Shown here: positions 1 through 8,449 of the stretch, one piece after another
How positions within the stretch are numbered: the first letter of the stretch is position 1
How the letters are laid out: the number at the start of each line of letters is the position of its first letter
Origin: JALOOX01 sp964557955
Lineage (GTDB): Bacteria; Desulfobacterota; Syntrophobacteria; Syntrophobacterales; Syntrophobacteraceae
DNA: 64,000 nt
Direction of reading: 5' to 3'
Assembly: GCA_964557955.1 (NCBI GenBank)
Contig: CAZLCS010000004.1
Location: 124,001-188,000, forward strand
Program-made: the position numbers and the translations under genes
Notes under the pieces: generated by a model
Told to the model about the DNA's origin: nothing
Databases searched by the model: none
The model's input: only the letters and a program-made list of their open reading frames with translations

Positions 1-1937
1 GCATCGTGAGGGGTGACGTGCCGGAGGGACTCAAGGACAAGTCGCTCTTCGCCCTCGATATGGGTGCGCTTGTGGCCGGAGCCAAGTTCCGTGGGGAGTT
101 CGAGGAGCGGTTGAAGGCGGTGCTGCAGGAAATCAAGGAATCCGAAGGCCGCATTCTGCTTTTCATCGATGAATTGCACACCATAGTCGGTGCCGGGCGT
201 GCCGAGGGATCCATGGATGCCGGCAACATGCTGAAGCCCATGCTGGCCCGTGGAGAGCTGCATTGCATCGGGGCCACCACGCTGGATGAGTACAGGAAGT
301 ACATCGAAAAGGACGCAGCCCTGGAGCGCCGCTTCCAGCCGGTCCTGGTGGATCAGCCCACGGTGGAGGACACCATTTCCATTTTGCGGGGTCTGAAGGA
401 GCGGTTCGAAGTGCATCACGGGGTGAAAATTCAGGACAGTTCTCTGGTTGCGGCTGCAGTCCTTTCGAACCGGTATATCTCCGACCGGTTTCTGCCCGAC
501 AAAGCCATCGACCTGGTGGATGAAGCGTGCGCCATGATCCGCACGGAAATCGACTCCATGCCGGCGGAGCTGGACGAGGCCACGCGCCGGGTCATGCAGC
601 TTGAAATCGAAGAGGCCGCCCTCAAGAAGGAGCGGGACGAGGCGAGTCAGGAGCGGCTCGAGGCTATCCGCAAGGAGATCGCGGAGCTGCGCACCAAAGT
701 GGATACCATGAAGGCTCAGTGGGAGTCCGAGAAGGAAGGAATCAAAAGCGTTCAGGCTTTGCGGGAGGAAATCGAGAAGCTTCGCCGCGACATCGAAGTG
801 GCCGAGCGGGAGTATGACCTCCAGAAGGCCGCCGAGCTCAAGCACGGGCGGCTGCCCGACCTGGAACGGCGCCTGAAGGAGGAGGAAGGGAAGCTTTCGG
901 AGCGCCAGGGCGGGAATCGGCTGCTGCGCGAGGAAGTGACGGACGACGAGATCGCCGAGATCATCTCCCGCTGGACCGGCATCCCGGTGACACGGCTCAT
1001 GGAAAGCGAGCGCGAGAAGCTCCTGAGGCTGGATGAAGTGTTGCATCGCCGGATCATCGGGCAGGATGAGGCGGTGCAGCTGGTCGCCGATGCGGTGATC
1101 CGCGCCCGGTCCGGAATCAAGGACCCCAGGCGCCCGATCGGCTCGTTCATCTTCCTGGGACCTACGGGCGTGGGCAAGACGGAGCTCGGAAAAGCCCTGG
1201 CGGAGTCGCTCTTCGATACCGAGGACAACGTGGTTCGGATCGACATGAGCGAATACATGGAAAAGCATACGGTCTCACGACTCATCGGTGCGCCTCCGGG
1301 CTACGTCGGCTACGAGGAAGGAGGGCAGCTGACGGAGGCCGTTCGCCGAAAGCCCTACAGCGTCATTCTCTTCGATGAAGTCGAGAAGGCGCATCCCGAC
1401 GTGTTCAACGTGCTGCTGCAGATCCTCGATGACGGACGTCTGACCGATGCCCAGGGGCGTACGGTGGATTTCAAGAACACGGTCATCATCATGACGAGCA
1501 ACATCGGCTCTCCCTACCTGCTGGAGGGGGTGACGGACCGTGGGGAGATTCGGGAGGAGACGCGTAAAAAGGTCATGGGAGAGCTGCGGCATCAGTTCAG
1601 GCCCGAATTCCTGAACCGGGTGGACGATATTGTGCTGTTCAAGCCTCTCACGCTGGAGGAGATCCGGAAGATCGTGGACCTTCTGACGCGGGATTTGGCC
1701 AAACGGCTCAAGGCGCGCCGCATCACGCTCGAGCTGACCGATGCGGGGAGGGACTTTATCGCCGATGCCGGCTTCGACCCCGTGTACGGGGCGAGGCCGC
1801 TCAAGCGCTATCTGCAGCATTCTCTGGAGACTCGTATCGGCCGGGCGCTCCTGTCCGGGAATGTTCCCGATGGCTCAACCATCGTGGTGGACAGCCAGGG
1901 CGGTGAATTGGCGGTCACGCACAAGCCTGGGGCTTAG
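1..1937 (+). CDS. clpB: ATP-dependent disaggregase ClpB (5' end outside window)
   Basis: Hsp100 chaperone that works with DnaK to pull polypeptides out of aggregates in the cytoplasm. The reading frame is already open at base 1, so roughly the first quarter of the protein lies beyond the left edge. The fragment begins just after the NBD1 Walker A region and shows the NBD1 Walker B (FIDELHTIVGAG). A long charged coiled-coil middle domain follows (about residues 195-310). NBD2 has Walker A GPTGVGKTE near residue 385 and Walker B LFDEVEKAHPDV. The C-terminus has the usual ClpB ending (FDPVYGARPLKR). The full middle domain separates it from ClpA, ClpC and ClpX. It is followed after 9 bases by a sensor kinase gene. 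Confidence 0.96.
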   Translation, partial: IVRGDVPEGLKDKSLFALDMGALVAGAKFRGEFEERLKAVLQEIKESEGRILLFIDELHTIVGAGRAEGSMDAGNMLKPMLARGELHCIGATTLDEYRKYIEKDAALERRFQPVLVDQPTVEDTISILRGLKERFEVHHGVKIQDSSLVAAAVLSNRYISDRFLPDKAIDLVDEACAMIRTEIDSMPAELDEATRRVMQLEIEEAALKKERDEASQERLEAIRKEIAELRTKVDTMKAQWESEKEGIKSVQALREEIEKLRRDIEVAEREYDLQKAAELKHGRLPDLERRLKEEEGKLSERQGGNRLLREEVTDDEIAEIISRWTGIPVTRLMESEREKLLRLDEVLHRRIIGQDEAVQLVADAVIRARSGIKDPRRPIGSFIFLGPTGVGKTELGKALAESLFDTEDNVVRIDMSEYMEKHTVSRLIGAPPGYVGYEEGGQLTEAVRRKPYSVILFDEVEKAHPDVFNVLLQILDDGRLTDAQGRTVDFKNTVIIMTSNIGSPYLLEGVTDRGEIREETRKKVMGELRHQFRPEFLNRVDDIVLFKPLTLEEIRKIVDLLTRDLAKRLKARRITLELTDAGRDFIADAGFDPVYGARPLKRYLQHSLETRIGRALLSGNVPDGSTIVVDSQGGELAVTHKPGA

Positions 1938-1946
1938 GGTCACAGC

Positions 1947-3404
1947 ATGAAGCCAAACATTGGCATAATGTCGAAGCTCTTTTTGTGGTATTTTGTATTG
2001 GTTTCTATTTTCTACGGGACCATTTTCATACTCTTCATCCACATTCAAGAGATCGTCAGGATATCTGAGGATGTGGTCAACGAGAATTACAGGATCTCGA
2101 AGGCATCCAAAAAATTGATCGATAGCCTGCTTTGGATGGAAGAAAATGAAAGCAAATATGACTTGCTCAAAAAAGAGGATTACAAAGAATACTTTGTCGC
2201 GGCTCAAAGGGAGTTCGAGGAGAATCTCAACAACATCCTGACACTGCCATCGGAGCGTCAGTCGACCGACAGCGTGTGGCGCAAGCTCTATCAGGACTAC
2301 CTGGCTGAACTGCCGCCTGCTTATGGCTCCGTGGAAGAGACGGACAGCTCGAAGGCGCTTTGGATCCCCGAAGAGATCCTCAACGACTGGATCCAGAGGA
2401 TTTCCAGGGCGCGCGCCAACAACGAGCAGGAAATCGAGTCGGAAATGCTGCGCCTGAACCGCCGCGGCCGAACCGCAGTGCATTTCGGTATAGTGGGCCT
2501 GGCCATTTCCATCTTCATCGGCCTGTTGGGGACTTTCTTTCTGACACACTCCATGAACCGACCCTTGAGGGAGCTGCGCAAAGGGATCAGCTCCATCTCA
2601 CGAAAGGGGCTGAGCGACCCGATTCCGATTTTGACCAGGGACGAGTTCGGCCAGCTGGCCGGGGCCTTCAACGAAATGGCCCAGCGACTGAAGGAGGAGG
2701 AGCGGATGCGGTCGGACTTCATCTCCATGCTCAGTCATGAAATCCGCACGCCGCTCACGTCCATCCGGGAATCGGTGAACCTCATCGTTGAGGAAGTGAT
2801 GGGTCCTGTCAACGAGCGGCAGCAGCGGTTCCTCTCCATCGCCAGCGATGAGATCGCCCGGATCTCAGAGCTCTTGAATCATCTGATGCAGATTTCACGG
2901 CTCGAAGCGGGGCTGGTGAAGATTGATCCAAAACCTTTGGATCCTCGTGCATTTGTGATAGGAAGCGTACACCGGATGACGCCCGCAGCCGAGGCCAAGG
3001 AGATTTCGCTTGAAACGGACCTGCCGATCAATGTTCCACAGGTGCTCGGAGATGCCGATCATCTGCAGCAGGTGCTTCTGAACCTGGTCGGCAACGCCAT
3101 CAAGTTTTCTCCGAAGGGTGGAAGCGTTGCCGTTCGGGTGAAGCCCGTTCAAGAGGGCAACGAAGTGATGGTGAGTTTTTCTGTTTCAGACCTGGGGCCG
3201 GGAATCCCTGAGGACGAACAGGGGTTGATTTTTTACAAATACTACCGTGCGACAGGAATCAGGCAGCAGGTCGACGGGGTGGGTTTGGGACTGAGCATCT
3301 CGAAGCAGATTGTGGAGGCCCATGGAGGGACGATTTGGGTGAACAGCCAGGTCGGGCGCGGGAGTACCTTCGGATTCACGCTGCCGGCGCTTCGAGAGGG
3401 ATAA
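1947..3404 (+). CDS. glrK: Membrane sensor histidine kinase, GlrK/QseE-like
   Basis: Inner-membrane two-component sensor kinase of 485 residues. TM1 is at about residues 8-32. A helical periplasmic region with an EN-Y motif follows, then TM2 at about 178-200, HAMP at 200-252, and HisKA with SHEIRTPLTS (phospho-accepting His264). The HATPase domain has an N-box (NLVGNAIKF) and G-boxes (DLGPGIP, GVGLGLSI). The next two genes encode a small lipoprotein and a sigma-54 response regulator. That kinase-lipoprotein-regulator order matches glrK-yfhG(qseG)-glrR of gammaproteobacteria, so it is named by context as well as by domain. The ligand is not evident. It starts at the ATG nine bases after clpB. 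Confidence 0.82.
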   Translation: MKPNIGIMSKLFLWYFVLVSIFYGTIFILFIHIQEIVRISEDVVNENYRISKASKKLIDSLLWMEENESKYDLLKKEDYKEYFVAAQREFEENLNNILTLPSERQSTDSVWRKLYQDYLAELPPAYGSVEETDSSKALWIPEEILNDWIQRISRARANNEQEIESEMLRLNRRGRTAVHFGIVGLAISIFIGLLGTFFLTHSMNRPLRELRKGISSISRKGLSDPIPILTRDEFGQLAGAFNEMAQRLKEEERMRSDFISMLSHEIRTPLTSIRESVNLIVEEVMGPVNERQQRFLSIASDEIARISELLNHLMQISRLEAGLVKIDPKPLDPRAFVIGSVHRMTPAAEAKEISLETDLPINVPQVLGDADHLQQVLLNLVGNAIKFSPKGGSVAVRVKPVQEGNEVMVSFSVSDLGPGIPEDEQGLIFYKYYRATGIRQQVDGVGLGLSISKQIVEAHGGTIWVNSQVGRGSTFGFTLPALREG

Positions 3405-3407
3405 GGA

Positions 3408-4097
3408 ATGGAGATGACGTCGGTTCGGGAGAAGTGCGTTGCACCAAGGGGGTTATTGTTTTTCGTGTTTTGGACACTAACGATGGGGCTGCCAGGTTGT
3501 GCGCCCCTCCCGCACCCATCTCGGGAAGCCGAGCCTGCGAAACCGCTGCCGTCTGCAGAGATGATGCTCTGGGAAGATGGCCTGCAGAATTTCCGGGCCG
3601 GTGAATACGATGAAGCGCTTGTTGATTTCGATGCTCTCAAAAATGTTGCACGGAGCGATCGCTATACCCGCATGGCCGTTTATGCTTCAGCGTGCATGCG
3701 CTTGATCCTGGCTCACAGCGCCGAGGAGTTCAATGAGGCCCTGAAACAATGGGAGACCTGGGGCGAGGGGGATGCGCTCATGGAAACAGAGGATCCCAGG
3801 CTTCTCTGGCCCCTGTTGCAAAGGATCGCCCTCTCGGGCGCTCCGATGATATCCGAGGAGGAGTCCGGGAAACTGCCCAAGTCAAAAATACGACCGCCCT
3901 ATAGAGTTGAGCTGGTGAACAGAGACCTCGCGGCCTACAAAAGTCAGGTCCAGGCGAAGGAAAAGGAATCGGAACGCCTCAAGACTCGCCTGGAGGCCAA
4001 GGACAGAGAAATCCGTCGGCTCAAGCAGCAGATTGAATCCCTGGAGGCCATACACCTCAAGTTTCAAGAGAGGCAGAAGGAGGTCTCTTCGCCATAG
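3408..4097 (+). CDS. YfhG/QseG-like lipoprotein with C-terminal coiled coil
   Basis: Predicted lipoprotein of 229 residues. A hydrophobic signal segment (about residues 15-28) ends in a lipobox, L-P-G-C, giving lipidated Cys31. The middle looks like a TPR-type helical pair (FRAGEYDEALVDF, about 63-75). The C-terminus is a charged coiled coil (about 175-229). It starts 3 bases after the kinase stop codon, so the two are surely cotranscribed. In enterobacteria the lipoprotein in this position links the GlrK kinase to the envelope. That role is inferred here from gene order, lipobox and size, not from clear sequence identity. Confidence 0.7.
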   Translation: MEMTSVREKCVAPRGLLFFVFWTLTMGLPGCAPLPHPSREAEPAKPLPSAEMMLWEDGLQNFRAGEYDEALVDFDALKNVARSDRYTRMAVYASACMRLILAHSAEEFNEALKQWETWGEGDALMETEDPRLLWPLLQRIALSGAPMISEEESGKLPKSKIRPPYRVELVNRDLAAYKSQVQAKEKESERLKTRLEAKDREIRRLKQQIESLEAIHLKFQERQKEVSSP

Positions 4098-4100
4098 CTT

Positions 4101-4131
4101 CGGTTTCAGGTTACAGGTTTCAAGTTTCATG
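4101..4131. repeat. Degenerate GTTTCA-type heptamer tract
   Basis: Intergenic run built from imperfect units close to GGTTTCA / GGTTACA / AGTTTCA. Similar tracts occur, in either orientation, at 15005-15031 and 34163-34197. It lies between the lipoprotein gene and glrR. There is no regular spacer, so it is not a CRISPR. Confidence 0.45.
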
Positions 4132-4233
4132 TTGGGAGCTGCCATTACTGCCTGCCGGGGTGCTCAGGGGCCTGAGTGATGCGGAGTTTAGAACAAACTT
4201 CAAGGAATACCATCCACCGGATCGACTGATTAC

Positions 4234-5637
4234 ATGGATAAAGCAGCAGGACACAAGGCCACGATACTGGTCGTGGACGATGATGCTCACATTTTGGAAG
4301 TTCTGGAAGCGAGGCTCAGCTCTGCCGGTTACCGCACATTGACGACCACCTCCGCCATGGCGGGCCTGGACATCGTTAAATCGCAGGTCGTGGACCTGCT
4401 GATTTCGGATGTTCGGATGCCGGGCATGGGCGGCATGGAGCTCCTGAAGGAGGTCAAGGAACTCCGCCCCGGGCTCCAGGTGATCATGCTCACGGCTTAT
4501 GGAACGATCCCGGACGCCGTCGATGCAGTCAAAGCAGGGGCTCTGGACTACCTCACCAAGCCCTTCGAGGGGCGCGACCTTCTCAAGAAGGTCAGTGAGA
4601 TCCTCAAGCGGCCGGCTTCATCCCGGCCTGCACAGGAGGGCCTTCCGCCCATCAGCAAAGTGCTTTGGGGTGGGAAGAGTGCTGCAATGGCGGAGCTTTT
4701 CGATCTGATCGATCGAATCGCTCCCAGCGATGTCAACGTGCTCCTCCTGGGTGAGAGCGGAGTGGGCAAAGAACGCGTCGCACGTCTCCTCCACGAGCGT
4801 GGCCCTCGGAGAGAGCACCCCTTTGTGGTCGTGGACTGTGGCTCGACGCCGACGGGACTTCTTGAAAGTGAACTTTTTGGTCACGTGCGGGGGGCTTTTA
4901 CCCATGCCATCCGCGACAAGAAGGGGCTCATCGAGGCGGCCGACCATGGAACCCTGTTTTTGGATGAGATTGGGAACATCTCCCAGGAAATGCAGGTTCG
5001 CCTGCTCAGGTTTCTGGAGGACCGAAAGATCCGGCGCATAGGGGATCTGAAGGAGATCCCCGTGGAGTGTCGGGTCATTGCGGCCACCAACGTGGATCTG
5101 CCGGCCGAGGTCGAGGCGGGGAGCTTCAGGGAAGATCTATATTACAGGCTTCGAGTAGTGACACTCAAGATTCCCCCGCTGCGCGATCGGAGGGAAGACA
5201 TTCCGTTATTGGCTCAGCATTTTCTGGAGTCGTTTTGTGAAGGCCATTCGATGCAATCCATTAAATTGCCCCAGGAAACCATCAAATGGCTTGCCGATTA
5301 CCCCTGGCCCGGAAATGTGCGCGAGCTGAAGAACGCCATCGAGGCGGGTGCGGTGCTGTGCCGAGATGGAATCCTGCGCCCCAGCGATCTGCAGCTGAGC
5401 GGTTTACCCGAGCGGCCGCTCAAGGCGGTTCACGAAAGCGACTCACTTTCGCTGGAGGAAAGCGAGCGCAACGCCATCATCCGTGCTCTCCAGCAGGCGG
5501 GGTGGGTGCAGAAGGATGCGGCACAAATCCTGGGTATCAGCCGTCGGGCCATCCACTACAAGATCAAGAAATACGGGATCGAAACAGCCGGCAGGCGCTC
5601 CGCCCCCGAAGAGCTGAACGGGGATGAGGAGCCGTGA
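4234..5637 (+). CDS. glrR: Sigma-54-dependent response regulator, GlrR-like, with altered GAFTGA loop
   Basis: NtrC-family activator of 467 residues. The receiver domain has an acidic pocket (VVDDD) and phospho-accepting Asp59. The AAA+ domain has Walker A GESGVGKE and Walker B FLDEIGN. The C-terminal Fis-type HTH includes DAAQILGISRRAIHYKI. The sigma-54 contact loop reads GAFTHA (residues 220-225) instead of GAFTGA, an unusual substitution at the fifth position. The gene follows glrK and the lipoprotein gene, and the kinase is its likely partner. A 136-base gap with a short repeat separates it from the lipoprotein gene. The ATG at 4234 gives a normal receiver start. Confidence 0.87.
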   Translation: MDKAAGHKATILVVDDDAHILEVLEARLSSAGYRTLTTTSAMAGLDIVKSQVVDLLISDVRMPGMGGMELLKEVKELRPGLQVIMLTAYGTIPDAVDAVKAGALDYLTKPFEGRDLLKKVSEILKRPASSRPAQEGLPPISKVLWGGKSAAMAELFDLIDRIAPSDVNVLLLGESGVGKERVARLLHERGPRREHPFVVVDCGSTPTGLLESELFGHVRGAFTHAIRDKKGLIEAADHGTLFLDEIGNISQEMQVRLLRFLEDRKIRRIGDLKEIPVECRVIAATNVDLPAEVEAGSFREDLYYRLRVVTLKIPPLRDRREDIPLLAQHFLESFCEGHSMQSIKLPQETIKWLADYPWPGNVRELKNAIEAGAVLCRDGILRPSDLQLSGLPERPLKAVHESDSLSLEESERNAIIRALQQAGWVQKDAAQILGISRRAIHYKIKKYGIETAGRRSAPEELNGDEEP

Positions 5638-5638
5638 T

Positions 5639-5971
5639 TCACTCAGGCTCCGGATCGTTTCTGGGCGCGGGCTGAGAGACGCCCAGCCGCGCCTCCAGCT
5701 TTTCCACGCGGGCCTTCAGCTCTTCAAATTCCTTCATCCGAACCAGGTCGATGCTCTCGACACCCTTTCGGATACCCTCAGAAATCTTGCCGCTCGCTTC
5801 ATCCCACTTTTCTTCGCCGCTTTTGATCAGTTCATCGGCCAGCTTTTCCGCCTCATCGGTCGAGAGTTTGCCCTCTACCACGAAGCGCTTGGTCACCTCA
5901 TGGACCTTCTCGGTGGTCAGGACAACCGCGCCAAGTCCTGCCATTATGGTTTTCTTGATTAATTCGATCAT
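5639..5971 (-). CDS. Phasin-superfamily small coiled-coil protein
   Basis: Small protein of 110 residues. It has an N-terminal amphipathic or hydrophobic helix (IKKTIMAGLGAVVLTTEKV), a middle acidic helical stretch, and a C-terminal coiled coil with heptad Leu/Val spacing. The arrangement matches polyhydroxyalkanoate granule-associated (phasin, COG3937-like) proteins, which coat granules or act as small structural proteins. The ATG at 5971 is chosen because GAGGAG lies 9 bases upstream; a TTG two codons earlier would sit too close to it. It converges on glrR with one base between the stop codons. No PHA synthase gene is nearby, so the role is uncertain. Confidence 0.62.
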   Translation of the reverse strand: MIELIKKTIMAGLGAVVLTTEKVHEVTKRFVVEGKLSTDEAEKLADELIKSGEEKWDEASGKISEGIRKGVESIDLVRMKEFEELKARVEKLEARLGVSQPAPRNDPEPE

Positions 5972-5990
5972 CGCCAAATTCTCCTCTCTT

Positions 5991-6479
5991 TCAACGGGAA
6001 CGCTCGGTCAGTGTGCGCTTAAGGATCGGGATCGAGGCTCTGTCTTTCTCTTGTCCCAGTTCCTCCTTGACTGTGATCAGGGTCTCGAGGTCAAGGACGC
6101 GCAAGATGTGCTCACCGATCTTCATCTCCACAGTATGCTGAATAAGCTCCTCGTATCCTTGGTTGATACCGATGGTTCCAAGCAGATCGAGCGGTCCATG
6201 GCGTGTCATGAGAAGCTGGTGCCCGGAAGAGGTCAGATGATCCGGACCTGGTTTGAGCCTTCGATCCCCCACTCCTCGATAAACGGCATCGAGCTCATCG
6301 AGGGCTGACAAAAGGCGATCGATGTTTTTCGGACTTCGACCGTGGACCAGATCGAGGTCGAAGGTGGAGATGGGGGCACCTTGAAGCACAGCTGAGACAC
6401 CTCCGACAACGATGAATGCCACTCCGTGCTCTGCCATGATTCGCAGTATGGTCAGAAAGTCAGCTGCGGCAGTTTTCAT
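5991..6479 (-). CDS. Predicted nucleotidyltransferase (Pol-beta fold), possible TA-type protein
   Basis: Protein of 162 residues with the minimal nucleotidyltransferase signature. FIVVGGVSAVLQG (about residues 22-34) is followed by TFDLDLV (about 39-45), matching the GG/GS...DxD metal-binding motif. The rest is helical, with a LxxLETLITVKEEL segment typical of this DUF6036/AbiEii-like group. The reading frame overlaps by 20 bases the small upstream gene that it follows on the minus strand. Similar two-gene units are often annotated as possible toxin-antitoxin modules. The substrate is unknown and no experiment is implied. Confidence 0.62.
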   Translation of the reverse strand: MKTAAADFLTILRIMAEHGVAFIVVGGVSAVLQGAPISTFDLDLVHGRSPKNIDRLLSALDELDAVYRGVGDRRLKPGPDHLTSSGHQLLMTRHGPLDLLGTIGINQGYEELIQHTVEMKIGEHILRVLDLETLITVKEELGQEKDRASIPILKRTLTERSR

Positions 6480-6651
6480 CCAACAACTCTCGAATCGACT
6501 GGATGTGCTGCTGAAGAACCTGCAGACGCTCGGTAGGAGTCAGCGAGAGCATCCATCGGATGAGCGTGACATCAACCCCGTCTTCGGCGCAGCCACGGTC
6601 ACTTTGAGGCGCCTGATCACCCTGGTTCCTGATCGTTTCGTCTGAATCCAT
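6460..6651 (-). CDS. Small helical partner protein of the nucleotidyltransferase
   Basis: Protein of 63 residues with a disordered, charged N-terminus. It then has the compact helical core DVTLIRWMLSLTPTERLQVL, which recurs upstream of nucleotidyltransferase genes in other proteobacteria (recalled family pattern). Its 3' end overlaps the next gene by 20 bases, so translation is probably coupled. By analogy it would be the antitoxin or accessory subunit. The ribosome binding site before 6651 is weak, so the start is uncertain. Confidence 0.5.
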   Translation of the reverse strand: MDSDETIRNQGDQAPQSDRGCAEDGVDVTLIRWMLSLTPTERLQVLQQHIQSIRELLDENCRS

Positions 6652-6886
6652 CTACACTCACTCCGCTGTGGCGATCTGCCCGCCAAGGTCTCTTACTTCT
6701 GTAAGTACCACGCTCTCATGCAACTGACAACGTGAACAATCCTCACATCCAGTCACCGGCATCCTTTTCGGGGCGTCCTGGTTTCTGTTGTGAATGGTCC
6801 TGAGGAGGGGTAAAGAGTGCGTTGAAGAAGATCAGGGTGTGCTTCAGGCGGGTCACACGGCAGGCAAACCGGGAGGAAGGTTGACG

Positions 6887-7996
6887 ATGGTTGAGGTCTT
6901 GTGCAAGCGCGCGTCCTATGACGACTCGATTCTAAAAGGAGTGGTCCGCGACTGCCTGGCTACGCTGGGTGGAGAGGGAATTCAGCCTGGAAACCGGGTG
7001 CTGGTCAAGCCCAATCTCCTGGCTCCTGCGCCGCCCGATCGGGCCATGTTGACTCACCCGTTGGTGGTGAGGGCGGTGGTGGAGTATGTCCTCGACCGGG
7101 GTGCTCGGGTGCTCGTAGCGGACAGCCAGGCCATGGGGTCCTTCGAGAAGATTTTGAAGGAAAGCGGCATTGCAGAGGCTCTCCGTGGGTTGAATGTCGA
7201 GTGCCGGGAGCTCAAGGCTTCCGTCCAGGTGGATGTGGGGGAGCCTTTCGGGAAGATCGAAATCGCCGAAGATGCTGTAACGGCGGATGTGATCATCAAC
7301 GTGCCAAAGCTCAAAACGCACAGCCAGATGTTATTGACTCTGGCGGTCAAGAATCTCTTCGGGTGTGTGGTGGGACTGAGGAAGCCCCAGTGGCATCTGC
7401 GAGCGGGTGTGGATCGTGAACGGTTTGCCGCACTGCTCGTTCGGATCTGTGCCACGTTGAAACCTTCCTTCAACATCCTGGACGGTGTTTTGGCCATGGA
7501 GGGGCCGGGGCCGGGCAAGGGAGGAATCCCTCGGCATGTTGGGGTGATCATGGCCAGCCGCGACGCCTTCTCCCTGGATGCTGCAGTGTGCCGGATGCTC
7601 GGTGTGCCGCCCGGAGAACTCTTCACTCATGCGGTTGCGGTGAAGTCGGGGCTGGTGGATGGTGCCCCGGAGGTCATGGGCGAGCTGCCTCCGGTACGAG
7701 GCTTTCAGTTCCCGGAGATGGCCTCGATGCTCTTCGGCCCCAAAGCGCTGCACGGACTCATGCGACAGCATCTCATTCAGCGGCCGGTCATTGATGACGA
7801 GGGCTGCAAGTCTTGCCGGGATTGCGCCAGATACTGCCCCGTGGAAGCCATCAGCTTCAAAGGGAAGCGCGCCACGTTCGACTATGATCGATGCATCCGA
7901 TGTTACTGCTGTCTCGAGGTCTGCCCCCACGGAGCCATGCGTGCCGAAGAGCCTCGCCTTGGAAGGATCTTCAGCAGGATCATCAAGAGGAAGTAG
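6887..7996 (+). CDS. DUF362 domain protein with two [4Fe-4S] clusters
   Basis: Protein of 369 residues. The N-terminal DUF362 domain (about 1-290) has VLVKPNLL, ADSQAMGS and INVPKLKTHSQMLLTLAVKN. The C-terminal ferredoxin domain has two CxxCxxCxxxCP motifs (CKSCRDCARYCP and CIRCYCCLEVCP). Such proteins are common in anaerobes and probably handle electrons, but the reaction is not established. The ATG at 6887 is used because GGAGGAAGG lies just upstream. An in-frame ATG at 6794 would add 31 poorly conserved residues. It stands alone between the minus-strand nucleotidyltransferase unit and the tyrA leader. Confidence 0.85.
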   Translation: MVEVLCKRASYDDSILKGVVRDCLATLGGEGIQPGNRVLVKPNLLAPAPPDRAMLTHPLVVRAVVEYVLDRGARVLVADSQAMGSFEKILKESGIAEALRGLNVECRELKASVQVDVGEPFGKIEIAEDAVTADVIINVPKLKTHSQMLLTLAVKNLFGCVVGLRKPQWHLRAGVDRERFAALLVRICATLKPSFNILDGVLAMEGPGPGKGGIPRHVGVIMASRDAFSLDAAVCRMLGVPPGELFTHAVAVKSGLVDGAPEVMGELPPVRGFQFPEMASMLFGPKALHGLMRQHLIQRPVIDDEGCKSCRDCARYCPVEAISFKGKRATFDYDRCIRCYCCLEVCPHGAMRAEEPRLGRIFSRIIKRK

Positions 7997-8097
7997 GCAT
8001 CTTCTGCCGAGGACGGGTGCTGCCTGTTCGGCGGCGCACGGCGCAGGGAAACTCTTGCCGCCCCATATTTACAGGTCGACAGATCTGCAGAAATGTC

Positions 8098-8127
8098 TTG
8101 ACTGGATGGAACCCCGGAGGCTATAGA
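8098..8127 (+). promoter_or_regulatory. Predicted sigma-70 promoter of the tyrA leader
   Basis: TTGACT at 8098-8103 and TATAGA at 8122-8127 are separated by 18 bases. Transcription would begin near 8134, about 10 bases before the leader-peptide ribosome binding site. Position and quality fit an attenuator leader. Confidence 0.6.
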
Positions 8128-8156
8128 TGGCGCGACATCAACCCAAGGAGAGAAAT

Positions 8157-8210
8157 GTGCAGGCCCTGACTGACTGCAGCTATTATTATTACGCTGGCCA
8201 TTATCGGTAG
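8157..8210 (+). CDS. Tyrosine-rich leader peptide (attenuator of tyrA)
   Basis: GTG-initiated 17-codon frame encoding MQALTDCSYYYYAGHYR, then TAG. Five of 17 residues are Tyr, four of them consecutive (codons at 8181-8192). AAGGAG at 8145-8150 lies six bases before the GTG. The frame is followed by a terminator hairpin at 8262-8299 and then by the prephenate dehydrogenase gene. The expected role is ribosome stalling at the Tyr codons when charged tRNA-Tyr is low, letting transcription read through into tyrA. Leader peptides of this design are known for trp, phe, his and other operons. The tyrosine case here is inferred from sequence alone. Confidence 0.78.
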   Translation: MQALTDCSYYYYAGHYR

Positions 8211-8261
8211 CGTTCGGGGTATGCAACGAATGTGACTCTCCCCTTGGAAGCCGAAACATCG

Positions 8262-8299
8262 AGCCGTGGGAACCCTGAACAGCCCCCACGGCTTTTTTT
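8262..8299 (+). terminator. Intrinsic terminator of the tyrA attenuator
   Basis: Perfect eight-pair stem, GCCGTGGG (8263-8270) with CCCACGGC (8285-8292), extended by an A-T pair and followed by seven T residues (8293-8299). It lies 52 bases after the leader-peptide stop and 150 bases before the tyrA start codon. An upstream TTCGG (8213-8217) can pair with CCGAA (8251-8255) beside the 5' arm, and so could contribute to an alternative fold. Confidence 0.8.
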
Positions 8300-8321
8300 G
8301 TGGCAGGTGAAACAACCTGCG

Positions 8322-8358
8322 GGCCGTGGGCGGGACAACGCTCGCGGCCTTTGTCTTT
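8322..8358 (+). terminator. Second hairpin in the tyrA leader
   Basis: GGCCG (8322-8326) pairs with CGGCC (8345-8349), and the inner GGGCG pairs with CGCTC with one wobble. TTTGTCTTT follows. The 5' arm region repeats exactly the GCCGTGGG of the first terminator (8323-8330), so the CCCACGGC arm at 8285-8292 could pair with either copy. This allows mutually exclusive structures. Whether it terminates or anti-terminates is unknown. Confidence 0.5.
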
Positions 8359-8449
8359 GTGAGGTCCCCTCGTCCATGGAGTGCCGCAGATTCTCTGGCC
8401 GGATGAGGGTGTTTTCCCCACCATCAGGACGCAGGAGGTTGAGTTTACC

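Noticed and set aside
4101..4131. Possible CRISPR-like repeat array
   Set aside because: Units are short, imperfect and have no spacers; no cas genes are nearby.
8155..8169. ATG giving a four-residue frame (MCRP) just before the Tyr leader GTG
   Set aside because: Too short. The GTG two bases later has better spacing from AAGGAG and gives the Tyr-rich peptide.
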